From positions 17,923,569-17,987,568 of the forward strand of contig CM042552.1 of NCBI GenBank assembly GCA_023630585.1: 64,000 bases of DNA, given 5' to 3'. This document shows positions 34,402 to 46,009 of this stretch, one piece after another. The DNA is from Cranoglanis bouderius (lineage: Eukaryota > Chordata > Actinopteri > Siluriformes > Cranoglanididae). The notes under the pieces are model-generated. The model was not told the origin of the DNA. It did not search any database and saw nothing but the letters and a program-made list of their open reading frames with translations. Numbering within the stretch: position 1 is the first letter of the stretch; every line of letters begins with the position of its first letter. Position numbers and translations under genes: made by a program.

Positions 34402-35100
34402 CAGGTGTTGGATGCATCAGGAATGTCACTGCAATTTTACCATCTGCATATTCATGGAGTCACACATAGACACACACACCCACACACATGCACACATGTC
34501 TATGCCTCCTACTTAATCTCCTTTCAAGAGAAGCAACACCTTTACAGTTTGATGGAACAGCTGTTTGGAGCCCCCCCACCCCCGGTATCTTTAAAATCAA
34601 TACCTGTAAACCACCCCTGCTGCCGTTGTCGCAGTAGTTCATACATTTGTGCTTATCTCTTAGTTTTATGTAATTAAAAAAAAAAAACAACAACTTTTGG
34701 CTGAATTTGTATCTTGTAATGTGTGAGGTCTTCACCAGAAACGCTGATTGACATTCAACCATCCTGACCTTCCTTTTTAACGTCCTGTGTAAAAACTAAG
34801 AAAAGACTATTAGCATTAATTAGCATTATGTAGGCAATCAGGGGTTGTGTTTTTTTTTGTTTTTTTTTCCATGATTGGCAGTCCTTGCTGTGCATAACTA
34901 GCAGCCTTGCTGATGCTAAAATGCTAACAGCGGCTGTGACACTCATAAGATCACAATCATTTATTTATTTATTGATCTTTTTGCATGTGTTGCTATGAAA
35001 CAAGTCACCTAGCATTACAACAGCATTGTAAGTTAGCTAAATATTAACAGTTAGCTATATGTTACTGAAAAAAGGTGAGAAGGGTAGTTTTTCAAAACAA
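34111..35100. other. non-coding; TG tract and CA-rich stretch
   Basis: TG units at 34374-34400 and interrupted CA at 34460-34498. A C-rich patch at 34572-34583. T-rich runs near 34850. No gene. Confidence 0.5.
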
Positions 35101-35102
35101 TA

Positions 35103-36614
35103 CAGTGGGGGAAAAAAGTATTCGATCCCCTGCTGATTTTGTACGTTTGCCCGCTGACAAAGAAATGATCGGTCTATAATTTTAATGGTGGGTGTATTTT
35201 AACAGTGAGAGACAGAATAACAACAAAAAAAATCCAGAAAAACGCATTTCAAAAAAGTTATAAATTGATTTGCATTTTAATGAGGGAAATAAGTATTTGA
35301 CCCCTTCGACTTAGTACTTGGTGGCAAAACCCTTGTTGACAATCACAGAGGTCAGACGTTTCTTGTAGCTGGCCACCAGGTTTGCACACATCTCAGGAGG
35401 GATTTTGTCCCACTCCTCTTTGCAGATCCTCTCCAAGTCATTAAGACCTCGAGGCTGACATTTGGCAACTCGAACCTTCAGCTCCCTCCACAGATTCTCT
35501 ATGGGATTAAGGTCTGGAGACTGGCTAGGCCACTCCAGGACCTTAATGTGCTTTTTCTTAAGCCACTCCTTTGTTGCCTTGGCTGTGTGTTTTGGGTCAT
35601 TGTCATGCTGGAATACCCATCTACGACCCATTTTCAATGCCCTGGCTGAGGGAAGGAGGTTCTCACCCAGGATTTGACGGTACATGGCTCCGTCCATCGT
35701 CCCTTTGATGCGGTGCAGTTGTCCTGTCTCCTTAGCAGAAAAACACCCCCAAAGCATAATGCTTCCACCTCCATGTTTGACGGTGGGGATGGTGTTCTTG
35801 GGGTCATAGACAGCATTCCTCCTCCAAACATGGCGAGTTGAGTTGATGCCAAAGAGCTCGATTTTGGTCTCATCTGACCACAACACTTTCACCAAGTTCT
35901 CCTCTGAATCATTCAGGCAAACTTCAGACGGGCCTGTACATGTGCTTTCTTGAGCAGGGGGACCTTGCAGGCGCTGCAGGATTTCAGTCCTTCACGGTGT
36001 AGTGTGTTACCAATTGTTTTCTTGGTGACTATGGTCCCAGCTGCCTTGAGATCATTAACAAGATTCTCCCGTGTAGTTCTGGGCTGATTCCTCACCGTTC
36101 TCATGATCATTGAAACTCCACGAGGTGAGATCTTGCATGGAGCCCCAGACTGAGGGAGACTGACAGTTATTTTGTGTTTCTTCCATTTGCGAATAATCGC
36201 ACCAACTGTTGTCACCTTCTCACCAAGCTGCTTGGCGATGGAAGTCTTGTGTAGGTCTACAATCTTTTACCTGACATCCTTGGACAGCCCTTTGGTCTTG
36301 GCCATGGTGGAGAGTTTGGAATCTGATTGATTGCTTCTGTGGACAGGTGTCTTTTATACAGGTAACAAACTGAGATTAGCCCACTGCTCCTAATCTCAGC
36401 TCGTTACCTGTGTAAAAGACACCTGGGAGCCAGAAGTCTTGCTGATTGATAGGGGATCAAATACTTATTTCACTCATTAAAATGATTTTTTTGTTGTTAT
36501 TCTGTCTCTCACTGTTAAAATACACCTACCATTAAAATTATAGACTGATTATTTCTTTGTCAGTGGGCAAACGTACAAAATCAGCAGGGGATCAAATACT
36601 TTTTCCCCTCACTG
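35103..36614 (-). mobile_element. full-length Tc1-like transposon (1,512 bp)
   Basis: The left end CAGTGGGGGAAAAAAGTATT at 35103 and the complement ending at 36614 have long arms of about 190 bp. Inner repeats (AATAAGTATTTGACCCC near 35289 and GGGGATCAAATACTTATTTC near 36453) complete an IR/DR layout. TA duplications lie at 35101-35102 and 36615-36616. Confidence 0.95.
35311..36305 (-). pseudogene. Tc1 transposase pseudogene (DD34E, all catalytic residues encoded)
   Basis: ATG at 36305 (MAKTKGLSKDVR) is followed after 12 codons by TAA at 36269-36267. The same frame then continues KIVDLHK with a short in-frame loss in the first helix-turn-helix, and runs to KVPLLKKAHVQARLKFA. A small deletion near 35910 shifts the frame. 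The catalytic half is open from 35895: VLWSDETKIELFG, FQHDNDPKHTAKA, SPDLNPIENLW, with 34 residues from the second aspartate to the glutamate, and the C-terminus NKGFATKY. Three lesions disable it. Confidence 0.92.
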
Positions 36615-36616
36615 TA

Positions 36617-36844
36617 GATATATCACAATCAGAAATTTTGGAAATTCCTCTGAAGTATAATTACCATAGTTTCCACTCCAGATATTGTGGTGTTCAAAGT
36701 GAAGTGTTACGTTTCAGATAATGCGATGGTTGTGAGTGGACAAAAACAAAAACAGTGAAATCAACTTCCTTTTTGGATATGTTATACCCCCAGTTTACGA
36801 GAAAACATATTATAGATGCAGTTTATCAAATACACATGCAAACA
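36617..36844. other. non-coding, no recognised feature
   Basis: Unique DNA between two mobile elements. Confidence 0.5.
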
Positions 36845-36847
36845 GCA

Positions 36848-37893
36848 ATTAAGGGGGGCCAAGAAATTTTTTGGGGAAAAAAAAAACTGTCGAGCTCTTG
36901 CTGAAATATTGCCTCACTTCCTGTTTTCAGTAGCCCTCCCACATTGCAAATGAATTCGACTGTTCATTTGTTTATTAATTTTACGTCATGTTACTTAATA
37001 TATGTGAAAGGATTGGTGCCAATTCATAAGTGTAGCTAAGAAAAGCCCTCACTTGCTGGTTGGCCATCAAACCTGTTTGCAGGCTATCGACCAAACAGTC
37101 TACAAAATTTCAATATGGCTGCCTTCATGTTTGGGAAAAAAACACAAATATGCTACATCAAGAACACTTGGTAGCTTGCAGGGAATCAAGATTATTTGAT
37201 ATAAGAAGAGATATGGTCATGGTGGTTTAGTGGTTAGCATGTTTGCCTCGCACCTCCAGGGTTGGATGGGGTTTTTGCATGTTTGCATGTTCTCCCTGTG
37301 CTTTGGGGGTTTCCTACAGGTACTTTGGTTTCCTCCCTCAGTCCAAAGACATGCGTTGCAGACTGATTGGCATTTCCAAATTGTCCGTGGTGTGCGATTG
37401 TGCCCTGGGATGGTTTGGCACCCTGTCCAGGGTGTCCCCTGCTTTGTTCCCCTAGCTCCCTGGGATAGGCTCCAGGTTCCCCTGTGACCCTGTATAGGAT
37501 AAGCGGTATGGAAAATGGATGAATGGATATTTGATATGAATAGTTTTACAAATTTGTGAATTATTGTGCAACAAAGAGGTGAATTTTAAAAACTGCTTGA
37601 AGTCACTTACATTGGAGTCATCCAGTTATCTATAAAAGGTGGTCTGAATAAATGAAACCATTGCTGAGATATCCCCTCACATCCTGTTTGGTAACGTCAT
37701 GTATCATGATGATGCGTTGCAAATTTGGTCATGATTGGACAAAATTTGTGTAGAAAATGTCATAAATTAACACCATGGTATCTCTTAAACCCAGCATGAC
37801 CCAAAGAATCAGAGAAAAGAGGAAGAATATGAAGAAAATATATAATTCCAATAGGTGCCTATTAGTGGCCAAACAGTGCTTGGCCCCAAAATA
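36848..37893. mobile_element. DNA element with GGGGCCAAG ends, split by a SINE
   Basis: Left AAGGGGGGCCAAG (36851) and right GCTTGGCCCC (37878-37887) are inverted. The interior carries phrases found in many fish copies, such as CAAATTTGGTCATGATTGGA and AATAGGTGCCTATT just before the right end. A relative is at 41.9-43.0 kb. The SINE at 37203-37527 lies inside. No coding capacity. Confidence 0.55.
37203..37527 (+). mobile_element. tRNA-headed SINE
   Basis: A perfect 10-bp target duplication TATTTGATAT flanks it (37193-37202 and 37528-37537). The head has a pol III A-box-like TGGTTTAGTGG (37224) and a weak B box (GGTTGGATGG). The body (TTTGCATGTTCTCCCTGTGC, GTCCAAAGACATGCG) and tail (ATAGGCTCCAGGTTCCCC, GATAAGCGGTATGGAAAATG) match a very common teleost SINE. 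It ends in ATGGATGAATGG. The head is shortened relative to typical copies. Confidence 0.85.
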
Positions 37894-37984
37894 AAAAAAA
37901 AATACATTCCAGTCCAACCTCAGTCCATATTAGTTGGGCTGAATTGTTTTTTTTTTTTCCCCCAACAATTACATCACTGTGTCA
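37894..37984. other. short non-coding gap
   Basis: A/T-rich spacer. Confidence 0.4.
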
Positions 37985-38195
37985 TCAGCCTTAAAAAAAA
38001 GATCTTCAAATACACAAGGGGAAGAAGATCAATTGAAAATAAAATGGGACTAAGACTGGAAACTTGAGGCACTCCGCATTCATTTCCTGTTAGACAAATG
38101 AGATAAAAACCTTGTTAAGAGCAATCTCTGAAATGCCAACCCGGCTAATCGGATCAATCAAAATGCCATGATCGATAGTATCAAAGGTCGAACAA
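37985..38195 (-). mobile_element. L2-like LINE reverse transcriptase fragment
   Basis: The minus strand reads TFDTIDHGILIDPISRVGIS and EIALNKVF from 38190, then, after a deletion, CGVPQVSSLSPILFSIDLLP (38078-38020). These match the FDTIDH and GVPQGS...LGPILF motifs of L2-type non-LTR reverse transcriptases. The residues usually between them and the FADD-type active site are missing. No ends are seen. A short relic. Confidence 0.8.
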
Positions 38196-40099
38196 TATCA
38201 GGATAAAGACCTCACCAGTGTCAGCATGCGGGAAAATGTCACTTTGTACTCATGGTGCTGTGCTTCATACACAATCAAGACCTTTCAAAGATCTTCAGTA
38301 GTTGGTGGTAAAAATGACAGGAATTCTTTGTACTGGAGTCTTTTTAACTTTTACATTGTCTGTATTGTTCATGTTGTTGTTACCTGAAAGAGAGAGTGGC
38401 TGCGAGGCAAGTCGGCATGCTGAGCCAAAAATACCAAGCCAAAGAAACTTTTTATATTTAAAAAAATGTTAAAAAAAAAAAAAGGAATCATTTTTCAGCA
38501 TTGCTTTTTTTTCAGTAAGGCAGAAGCTGGCACTTCTTCCCAGGTGCACAAATGAAGGCATATGAGCTACTGTCACCTTCCTGATTAAGTGTGAGATTAG
38601 CGCTGTCGCTAAGCTACGGTAGGTATTTTCACCTCCGGATTGAGGTGTGAGCGTGTCAGTGAAATTAAGTCCAAATGTCCTAAAGACATGAGCTCGAGCT
38701 ACACCACGTGCCCAGGGAGAAAGTTTTCATAAGTGTGAAATTTGCTTCGTTGCGTTTGCTGATGTCATCCTCAGCATCAGACTCGGATAAGGGGGCGTGG
38801 CCTAAAGACGGAAGGTGGACATTGTGTAATGTTATAATCTTTATTTTATTTTTTTTTTTCAATAAAATATTATTTATATTTTTTAAACTGTTGTTATTTT
38901 ATGAAACTGGTGACTTACAAATGATTTACAATGGATTAAAAAAAAAAAAAACTTTTTTTTTTTAAATTTATTTATGCATTTAAAAAAAAATTATTGAAAT
39001 AAAAACGGGGTTAAGGGGGTTAAGGCGTAGGGTGTGGTTATGGAAGTGTAAGGGATGGGGTTACATAATTAGAACTTTATTTTTATCCAATGCCACCTGC
39101 ACCGTGTAGAATTATTAAGAACGGTTTAAGGAACTTCGATCAGGTCTCATCCATGGCTTCCTCCTCCATTTTCAATCTGATCATAGTGTCATAGCATGGT
39201 CAGATCTGTGTCTGTGGAAGCTGATAAAAAATTTTAAAAAGCGTCATCTCGCTCTTTATCACCAGTTCAGCGCAGTGAGGGGAGTGTGTACACAAGACAC
39301 GATTGATACACTGTCATGGAACATTACTTGTGAACGTTACATGCTGGTGTAGAACAGAAAAACGGGGTGGATTTGGTGTCGCTCCTGACGTCCTCCTTAC
39401 TAAAGGATTCTTCATGATCCCTCAGTGTAATTCCACCTTATTTACGTTATTTCATAGAGAAATAGAAGCTACCAAACAAGCTAGATATTTAGTGATATAC
39501 ATATGTTTACCATTCACACTAGCCACCTAATGTTTTTGAAGCTAGCACTTTAGATTTAGTGAACGTACTCCAGTGAACACGCCTCTTACAAATACTTTGC
39601 ATTTCATTTCAATCTACGTATGATTTATAATTTAGTGTTATTTCCTGACAAGCGGGTTACAGCTCGTCGCGTCACTCAGAATTCCCGCGCCCCTCACATG
39701 CTAACTATGCGAACTGCTGCCATTCATTGGGAGAAAGTTCTTCTGAGGTATTGACTTTTAGAGAAGGTCAGCAAAACGTCTTTAAAAAGCTAACCTCCTT
39801 CAAAACAGAACACTAGTTTACCTCAGTGTTAATTAGCTTGCTAGCAAACCTAGCTAGATAGCTAACAGCAGATGGCTGACTAGCTTAGCTAATGTTGCTA
39901 TAATTCAACCCAGTACTTTATGCACGGCATTAACATTCCATCATGTTTGAGATTTGCTTAAGTTTAACTTACACCCCGCCCAGTTTGACCCAAAATCCTC
40001 TGTTAATCCTATATTAAAACATTTTTTTAAAGGTGAAGCGTCACAGTACTTGGCCTAGCAGCTTATTTTTTTGCTGAACTCGTCAAGGCTTTGCTCTCC
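38196..40099. other. non-coding, mainly unique
   Basis: Low-complexity A/T at 38455-38480 and 38840-39010. Otherwise unique, with GCTAGC/GCTAAC motifs near 39835-39900. The stretch 38560-38830 is more complex. No family-like coding frame. Confidence 0.45.
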
Positions 40100-40430
40100 T
40101 CCGAAGCGATTACTGTTAATTAATTCAGTCTATTCCTGTCTGCTTGGCCTAATCTGAATGGACGTCGTCCTCAGGTGGAGAGAAATTTCCCGAGACAAGC
40201 TGCCAATACCTGGCAGGGCCGCTCTGACATGTTGACCAACTGCACGCCTCGCAGTTCCACCCGTTATGCGGCGATAATTGGCCACGTTATCGGTGGCTGG
40301 AATTAGTCACGACGTTATTGAGATCTCCCGCGGTGCGCGGCAGGAGGAACGATGTCTGAGCCGCAGAAGGAAAACGGTCAAGTGAGCGCTACAGCGCAGT
40401 TTGAGTGAGGCGACACTTTTTCACTCCGAG
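40100..40430. promoter_or_regulatory. candidate conserved non-coding block
   Basis: Complex DNA with raised CpG content, for example TTATGCGGCGATAATTGGCC, ATTAGTCACGACGTTATTGA and CCCGCGGTGCGCGG, plus GTTAATTAATTCAG. This differs from the A/T-rich flanks. No open frame fits an exon. Conservation is untested. Confidence 0.25.
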
Positions 40431-41140
40431 CTTATGAAATAAAACAAACAACTGAGATCTACACCCTGTTCAAACGTATGTTTTTGGATATTTTTGAACA
40501 TGTATATGCATCCTGGCCTCCAACACACAAAATGGTGGTTTGGGCAACTGAAAAAGAAACTGTTCCAAAAAGGCAGAACAATATTAGACCTCTGTTTTCA
40601 CCGTTTTCACATGAACATTAAAAACGTATGAATCAAATAAACAAACAAACAAACAAACTAAAGTTACAGCATGTGACCAGGTTGTAGGTCTATATGATGT
40701 GTATGATGTGACTGAGTATTGCGTTTTTATGTGAATGGAAATATTTTCAAAAATGCTGTTCGTGTGGATGGAAATTTTTCTTTTTTAAAAACGATGTTTA
40801 CATGGATGAAAATGTTTTTGTTTTTTTTTTGGAAACAGAAAGGTAAAAATCTACATTTTCAAAATTAGCCGTATACATCAGATCATGAGTCAAGAGTGTT
40901 TTCACGTGTGCTGATTACGCATGTCTGAACCTCAAGGTTTGATTTTGGGGCTGACCAAATTCTTCTTATTAACTGTGTAAGAGTTGCACAATTAAGAAAA
41001 ATCTGGCTTATTGTTCACTAAGGACATTAGCTAACATATACCTAAGCCCTTTACATACAGTGCACAGGAAGTGTTATTTGGAAATTGTTCCGAACTCGAC
41101 ATTAAAAAGTTGGGAACTTTTGGGAAACTTTACAGCGCTT
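40431..41140. repeat. fragmentary dispersed repeat (GTGTGGATGGAAATTTT type)
   Basis: Phrases such as CGTTTTCACATGAACATTAA and GTTTACATGGATGAAAATG, and an AAAC run at 40640-40660, resemble a dispersed fish repeat carrying TGTAAACG-type motifs. Boundaries are not clear. Confidence 0.35.
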
Positions 41141-41149
41141 CTGCAAGGA

Positions 41150-41470
41150 TGAAAAACTGAGACATCCATTAATTACGCTGATGAAATTTGCGAGTCGATC
41201 GTTTTGAAACGTGATTAACCGCAGGAGGAGGTGACGACCCGTCGTCTTCAGTGGCAGGAATCCCTGTGCTGATCGCGCTCGAGCTCTGCATCTGCCATGT
41301 GATGACTCATTTTCTTAATGGGACGACTGCGTGGATCGCTGCTGAACGCCGTCGCGCTGTGGAGTGACTGAAATGGAATAATGTTTCATCTCCAGAGATC
41401 TGAACGCCCTGAACATACTGTTCGGGTGCAAAACATGCCTTTGTTTTCACACCAGCTGTCTCGGTGGAAG
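41150..41470. promoter_or_regulatory. candidate conserved non-coding block
   Basis: Complex and CpG-containing (GAGTCGATCGTTTTGAAACG, GATCGCGCTCGAGCTCTGC, GAACGCCGTCGCGCTGTGG) with CATTAATTACG and TGATGACTCA. Similar texture to 40.1-40.4 kb. Conservation is untested. Confidence 0.25.
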
Positions 41471-41852
41471 CAACAGCCTTGTTTCTTTCCCTCTCACTTT
41501 AATGTCCTTCAGTGTGATGTTGTATGAACAGCAGTTTGAAACAGTGGCTCGGTGGAAGCACCTTATATATAATGGGGAAACTGGCAGGAAAAGGATCGGA
41601 AGAAAAGAAACTCAAAAACTCACTTAAGAATAAAACTACAATTTTAAAAAAGTTTTGTTAAAATTTTTAATTGAAACAAAATAGTTATAAAAGTCAAAAT
41701 AATAATTATTAGTAAATATAAAATAGTTAAATCTAAAATAAAAATGTTTATTAAAAAAAAAAAAAACTAATATAAATTTTAAGCCTCACATTCAGTGAAG
41801 TAAAAAAAAAAACATTATTGTGTAAGAAAAAAAAACCCACTACTACTACTTC

Positions 41853-41891
<39 letters not shown>

Positions 41892-41904
41892 CTGCAAACA
41901 GCAT
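41471..41904. repeat. A/T-rich DNA with (AAT)n
   Basis: Low-complexity A/T from 41640 and AAT units at 41850-41889. Confidence 0.85.
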
Positions 41905-43003
41905 TTACGGTGGCCAAGCGCCCAGACTCGGTGAGCCGCACATTCACAGACACACTACAATTGTTGCCTAAGCAATTACAGAAAAGTGGAGCCATAACTG
42001 TAGGCAAAGGGATTCAAGAGTGATGTGTATGTTTTGACCACGGACAGTAGTGGAATTCTCTGACTGTAGGAGGAAAGGTCTAGATGAACAAATGGGCAGC
42101 AGGGTGGTATTGCTGCTGCAGCTGTCACTACTGCTGTGACCTGTGGTGTTGTCTGTTGTTACTTTGAACTATGGTAATGATTGCTACTGCTCTGACCTGT
42201 ATTTTTTTTTTTTAAATATCAATATTCCTTTGATAACTTTTGTTTAGATAGATCTCAAGATGATGTGAGCCAAACTTGGTGAAGTTTGGTGAAGCAAAAT
42301 TTGGAAGAGGAGTAGCAAAAATGGCAGTTGGATGTACGCATTTTTAGTATGTTATTGTAACTTTTGAAGAAGTAGGTGGCACTGGCGTGAAATTTGCTGC
42401 ATAGCCTCAGATCATGTTCCTGAAGGTGCCTACCGAGTTTTGTGTCAGTGAGCAAAGTCAATGCTGAGATACAAACTCGCATCCGGTTTGGCGGTTTTGC
42501 TGTCAGATTCGTTGACCCATTACCAACAAATTGTTTGGAGTATTCAAAATTCTTTTGATAAGTTTTATGAGGCTTACTCTGACAGTGATGTGTGCCAAAC
42601 TTGGTGATGATAGGACAAAATTTGTAGGAGCAGTAGTGCAAAATCCATGATGGTGGAAAATCGAATTATGCCGAAATTGACGTCATAGGGTGCGTTGAAT
42701 TTGTCTCGACCCAGAGAATCCAGGGATACCTTTTAAATTTTGGACACATGGTTCAAAAGTTATGACCATAAACATACTTCCAAATTAGGCCCAAATTTGA
42801 CCCAATGGTGGCGCGAGAGCGTTGGCAACACTTGGCCCAAATTTGATCAGAATGTTACTTAGACGGAGGGCAAACAGTGTGCCAAATTTCAACTTTTTCC
42901 AGAAGGTTCTAGGGGCTGCCAATAGATGAAAAAGAAGAAGAAGAAGAGGAAGAAGAAAATGTAGAAAAATAATAGGGTGCCTAGGACCCTTCGGTGCTTG
43001 CCC
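41905..43003. mobile_element. DNA element of the GCTTGG-ended family
   Basis: Left CGGTGGCCAAGCGCC (41910) faces right CCTTCGGTGCTTGCCCCCCT (42988-43007). The interior holds GCCAAACTTGGTGA twice (42268, 42595), AAATTTGACCCAATGGTGGC, and a GAAGAA-rich run at 42925-42957 just before the right end, all typical of this dispersed family. It appears to contain two diverged half-units. Not protein coding. Confidence 0.55.
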
Positions 43004-43910
43004 CCCTAATAATAGAGCACACAGAATCTGTTCCAATGGACCACATGTATTAACCACAATACACTACAGGCAGATGTTGGTTGTAACTGGTTGCATAATG
43101 AAATAAAATGTAAAGTTATCTAAATGATCTGAATTTAGCCTCTCTGTGTTTTAACTGTGTTTTAGTGTTACATTATACTTTCTTCTTTGTGACTTCCTTG
43201 AATTGCTGTATATCATCCCAAACCACACGTTAAAATTTCTGATACTGTATGAGGAGTTAAGCTGAAGGACAAACCTTGGAATGTTTCTCGCATGATGTTC
43301 AAGTGAACATTTTCACCACTTAGGTGCTAAAATGCTAACTTTATGCTTACCCATTAAGATAATATGCTGTCCATTAAGATAAATGTTAGCTAGCATTTAA
43401 ATGCTTTCCACCATTATTGTTTTCATCACTCGCATTTTTAAGTAAGTCAATTACAAAACAGATTGAATTTAACAAAGCTGTCATATATAAAAGTGATTAT
43501 TATATAGTAAACTGAGTTAGACTGAAAGGCACCATTATTTTCAGTCAGCAGCACATGAGAATAATCATCTCACTTCCTTAGCGGTCAGTGCTAAGTGTAG
43601 TTATGGTGTGATTTTAGTTGTACATATTATTTGTTTATTAATTTACCAACACATCTGTTGATGTTCTTGATGCTTTTATCATGTTTACACTGTCACTGTG
43701 TCGTTATCCTGTTCTCTTCTGGTGTAAAATATGACATGCTAGATAAACCTGCTAACATAAACCTGGTATGACATCGTCATAGGTTTTCATAAAAAAACTT
43801 TATTAACAGTAACATTAAACTAATTTAAGGGTCAAATCTACACAAACATAGTACGTTATGGAATTGCCAGTATTCATAAAAAATGCACAAGCAAAAATAC
43901 TAACGTAAAT
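43004..43910. other. non-coding, no recognised feature
   Basis: Unique A/T-rich DNA with a few GCTAGC motifs near 43325-43400. Confidence 0.5.
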
Positions 43911-43913
43911 ATA

Positions 43914-44800
43914 CAGTCCCCTCCAAAAGTATTGGAACTGCAAGGCCAATTATTTTGTTTTTTGATATGCACTGAAAACATCTGGGACATGAAAATGAGA
44001 AGATATATCAGAATTTCATCTTTCATTTCCTGATATTTACATCTAGCTGTGTTAAACAACTTTTCACCTTTGGTGGCAGACCATCCAATTTTTTCGGTAT
44101 TGGAACATGTGACTGACAAGTGTTTCTTGGTGCCCAGGTGTGTCCTGTTCGATTGACTGTTTACGCAATTAATAACTTGGAAGGTCTACTCTTCATTTGA
44201 GCCCTGGGTTTTGCCTGTGAAGACTGCATTCGTTGTTAAAAAAGAATATGAAGACGAGAGAGCCATCTATGGAAAATTAGAAAAGAGGGAAAATCAATCA
44301 AAGCCATTGCACAAACATTGGGCACAGCCAATACAACAGTTTGGAATGTCCTGAAAAAGAAAGAAACCACTGGTGTACTAACAATCAGACATGGAACAGA
44401 ACCAAGGAAAACAACAACAGCTGATGACAAACATTGTGAGAGCTGTGGAGAAAACCCCAAACACAACAGTCAGTGATATCACCAACAACCTGCACAGGGC
44501 AGAAGTGAAGGTATCACAATCCACTATTCAAACAAGACTTCGAGAGCAGAAATATAGAGGCTGTACCACAAGATGCAAACCACTCATCAGCAGTAAGAAT
44601 CAGAAGGCCAGATTGGAATTTCGCAAATAAATACACAGGTGAGCCACAAAAGTTCTGGAACCAAGATTAACCTCTACTAAAGTTATGGAAAGGCCACAAT
44701 GTGGAGAAAGAATCTGCTCATGATCCAAAACATATGAGCTCATTAGTCAAGCATGGTGGAGGTAGTGTCATGGCTTGGGCTTGCATGGCTGCAGAATGAA
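43914..44800 (+). mobile_element. Tc1-like element, 5' part only
   Basis: Starts CAGTCCCCTCCAAAAGTATT at 43914. It has an inner repeat with GTATTGGAACATGTGACTGA at 44097 and encloses the transposase 5' part. The sequence leaves the family after CATGGCTGC near 44797, where another repeat begins. The same family occurs at 54.7 and 62 kb. Confidence 0.85.
44248..44797 (+). pseudogene. Tc1 transposase pseudogene, N-terminal half
   Basis: MKTREPSMEN is followed by TAG and then KRGKSIKAIAQTLGTANTTV, the first helix-turn-helix. A frameshift near 44430 is followed by VEKTPNTTVSDITNNLHRAE and SQSTIQTRLREQKYRG (second helix-turn-helix), ending in a stop after LEFRK. Frame-broken WNQD...LLKLWKG and VKHGGGSVMAWACMAA follow. 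The catalytic triad is not preserved. Confidence 0.85.
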
Positions 44801-45112
44801 TTATGTCACTCTGACATACCAGCCATACACTGTCAGGATGTTTGACAGGCTTTACGACAGCTGATGCTTGTTGCAATTGGCCATTATAAATGTTCTGAGT
44901 GACATGACATAGTTTTATAAGGACACAAATGAAATTCACAAGCCAAAATACATACATATTGGTTTCTACAGTGTAATGACGTAATTATAACCATATGCTT
45001 ATAATACCAAGTTCATTGTTTAAATGTTTATGTAGATTTATGTATGTTGTCATGAAGGTCTTATTTAGGTGTCATGTAGCCCCATGAACACTACCCCCAA
45101 AACTGTTCAATG
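44801..45112. repeat. dispersed repeat fragment
   Basis: GACATACCAGCCATACACTG through GTGACATGACATAGTTTTAT and GTCATGAAGGTC look like part of a dispersed fish element (TGTCATGA-rich). The class is not assigned. Confidence 0.4.
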
Positions 45113-45229
45113 ATGTTTTTTTTATCACTAATCCTGAGCTACACCTTTGTCCCTGTTAGAGTTTTTGAAATAAGCAAACTTTTGTTGAACATTCTGTTCA
45201 AACATTACCTCACATAATCTCGTTTCCAA

Positions 45230-45440
45230 TTTAGATAGTCATCTCATTCTGCCGTAATTACAGTGAATCCAATTAAGGAAGAAATTGCGTCGGGGAAGTG
45301 CCTCGAGTTGATGAAACAATAATCACCTTCTGCTCCTTAGATAACCTCCTTTTTTTCGCTTTTTAAAACCTTGTGTTCCCCCGACCATCTGCGTGCCGCC
45401 GCTTTATCTCCAGAGAACCCAAAGCTCGAAGCTGTCTGGA
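45230..45440. promoter_or_regulatory. candidate conserved non-coding block
   Basis: Complex sequence with CTGCCGTAATTACAGTGAAT, GAATCCAATTAAGGAAG and GCGTGCCGCCGCTTTATCTC. The flanks are plain A/T-rich DNA. Conservation is untested. Confidence 0.22.
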
Positions 45441-45537
45441 TTGCGTAACATGCACCAGTCCTAAAAAAAAAAATGTTCCGCCAAGTGTCAAAGCGAGTGA
45501 TGAGTCTTAACACTCAGTGCTAACACACACACTTTCA

Positions 45538-45558
45538 CCCCCCCCCCCCCCCCCCCCC
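45538..45558. repeat. C21 homopolymer
   Basis: Twenty-one C in a row, that is G21 on the minus strand, after a short CA run. A G-quadruplex-prone site, and its length is likely unreliable in assembly. Confidence 0.95.
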
Positions 45559-46009
45559 AGCAGGCAGGAACCCTCGGCTCATGTGTCCGTGATAGTGACA
45601 CGCTGCAGACCTGTGGCTGGTAGGTATCCCTGAGTGACGGGGCAGCAGGTTCTGCCTGTGATTCGATTTGGTAGTAAATACACTCACTTACACGAGTGCG
45701 TGCACCAACTGTCACTTTCGATTCGCTCGGTTCTCCGTCTTCGGGTCGTTGGCGATCCTCATGTTTCATTTCTGCTTCTATGCTACTGAGAAACGAATAC
45801 AGCTCAATCCGATTATAGTGCACTAACCAGACTCCATCCGTCTCCTCTATTATCAGTCCAGTACGCTGAGCTGTGATTGGCTGAGAACACAGTGACTATA
45901 ACTCATAACTCAGGACATGTGTAATGAGTGAGTCAATAGTGGGCAGAGACAGAAACACTGTGGGTCAGGAGCACAACTGTCAATCAAATACACAATAATG
46001 GACTCTTAC
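45559..46009. other. non-coding, no recognised feature
   Basis: Unique DNA. The 111-codon minus-strand frame overlaps the homopolymer and looks random. Confidence 0.45.

Noticed and set aside
37221..37295. tRNA gene
   Set aside because: The A box is fair but the B box is weak and no cloverleaf fits; it is the head of a SINE with target duplications.
45488..45823. 111-codon minus-strand frame
   Set aside because: Starts in plain DNA and runs through G21; no family features.
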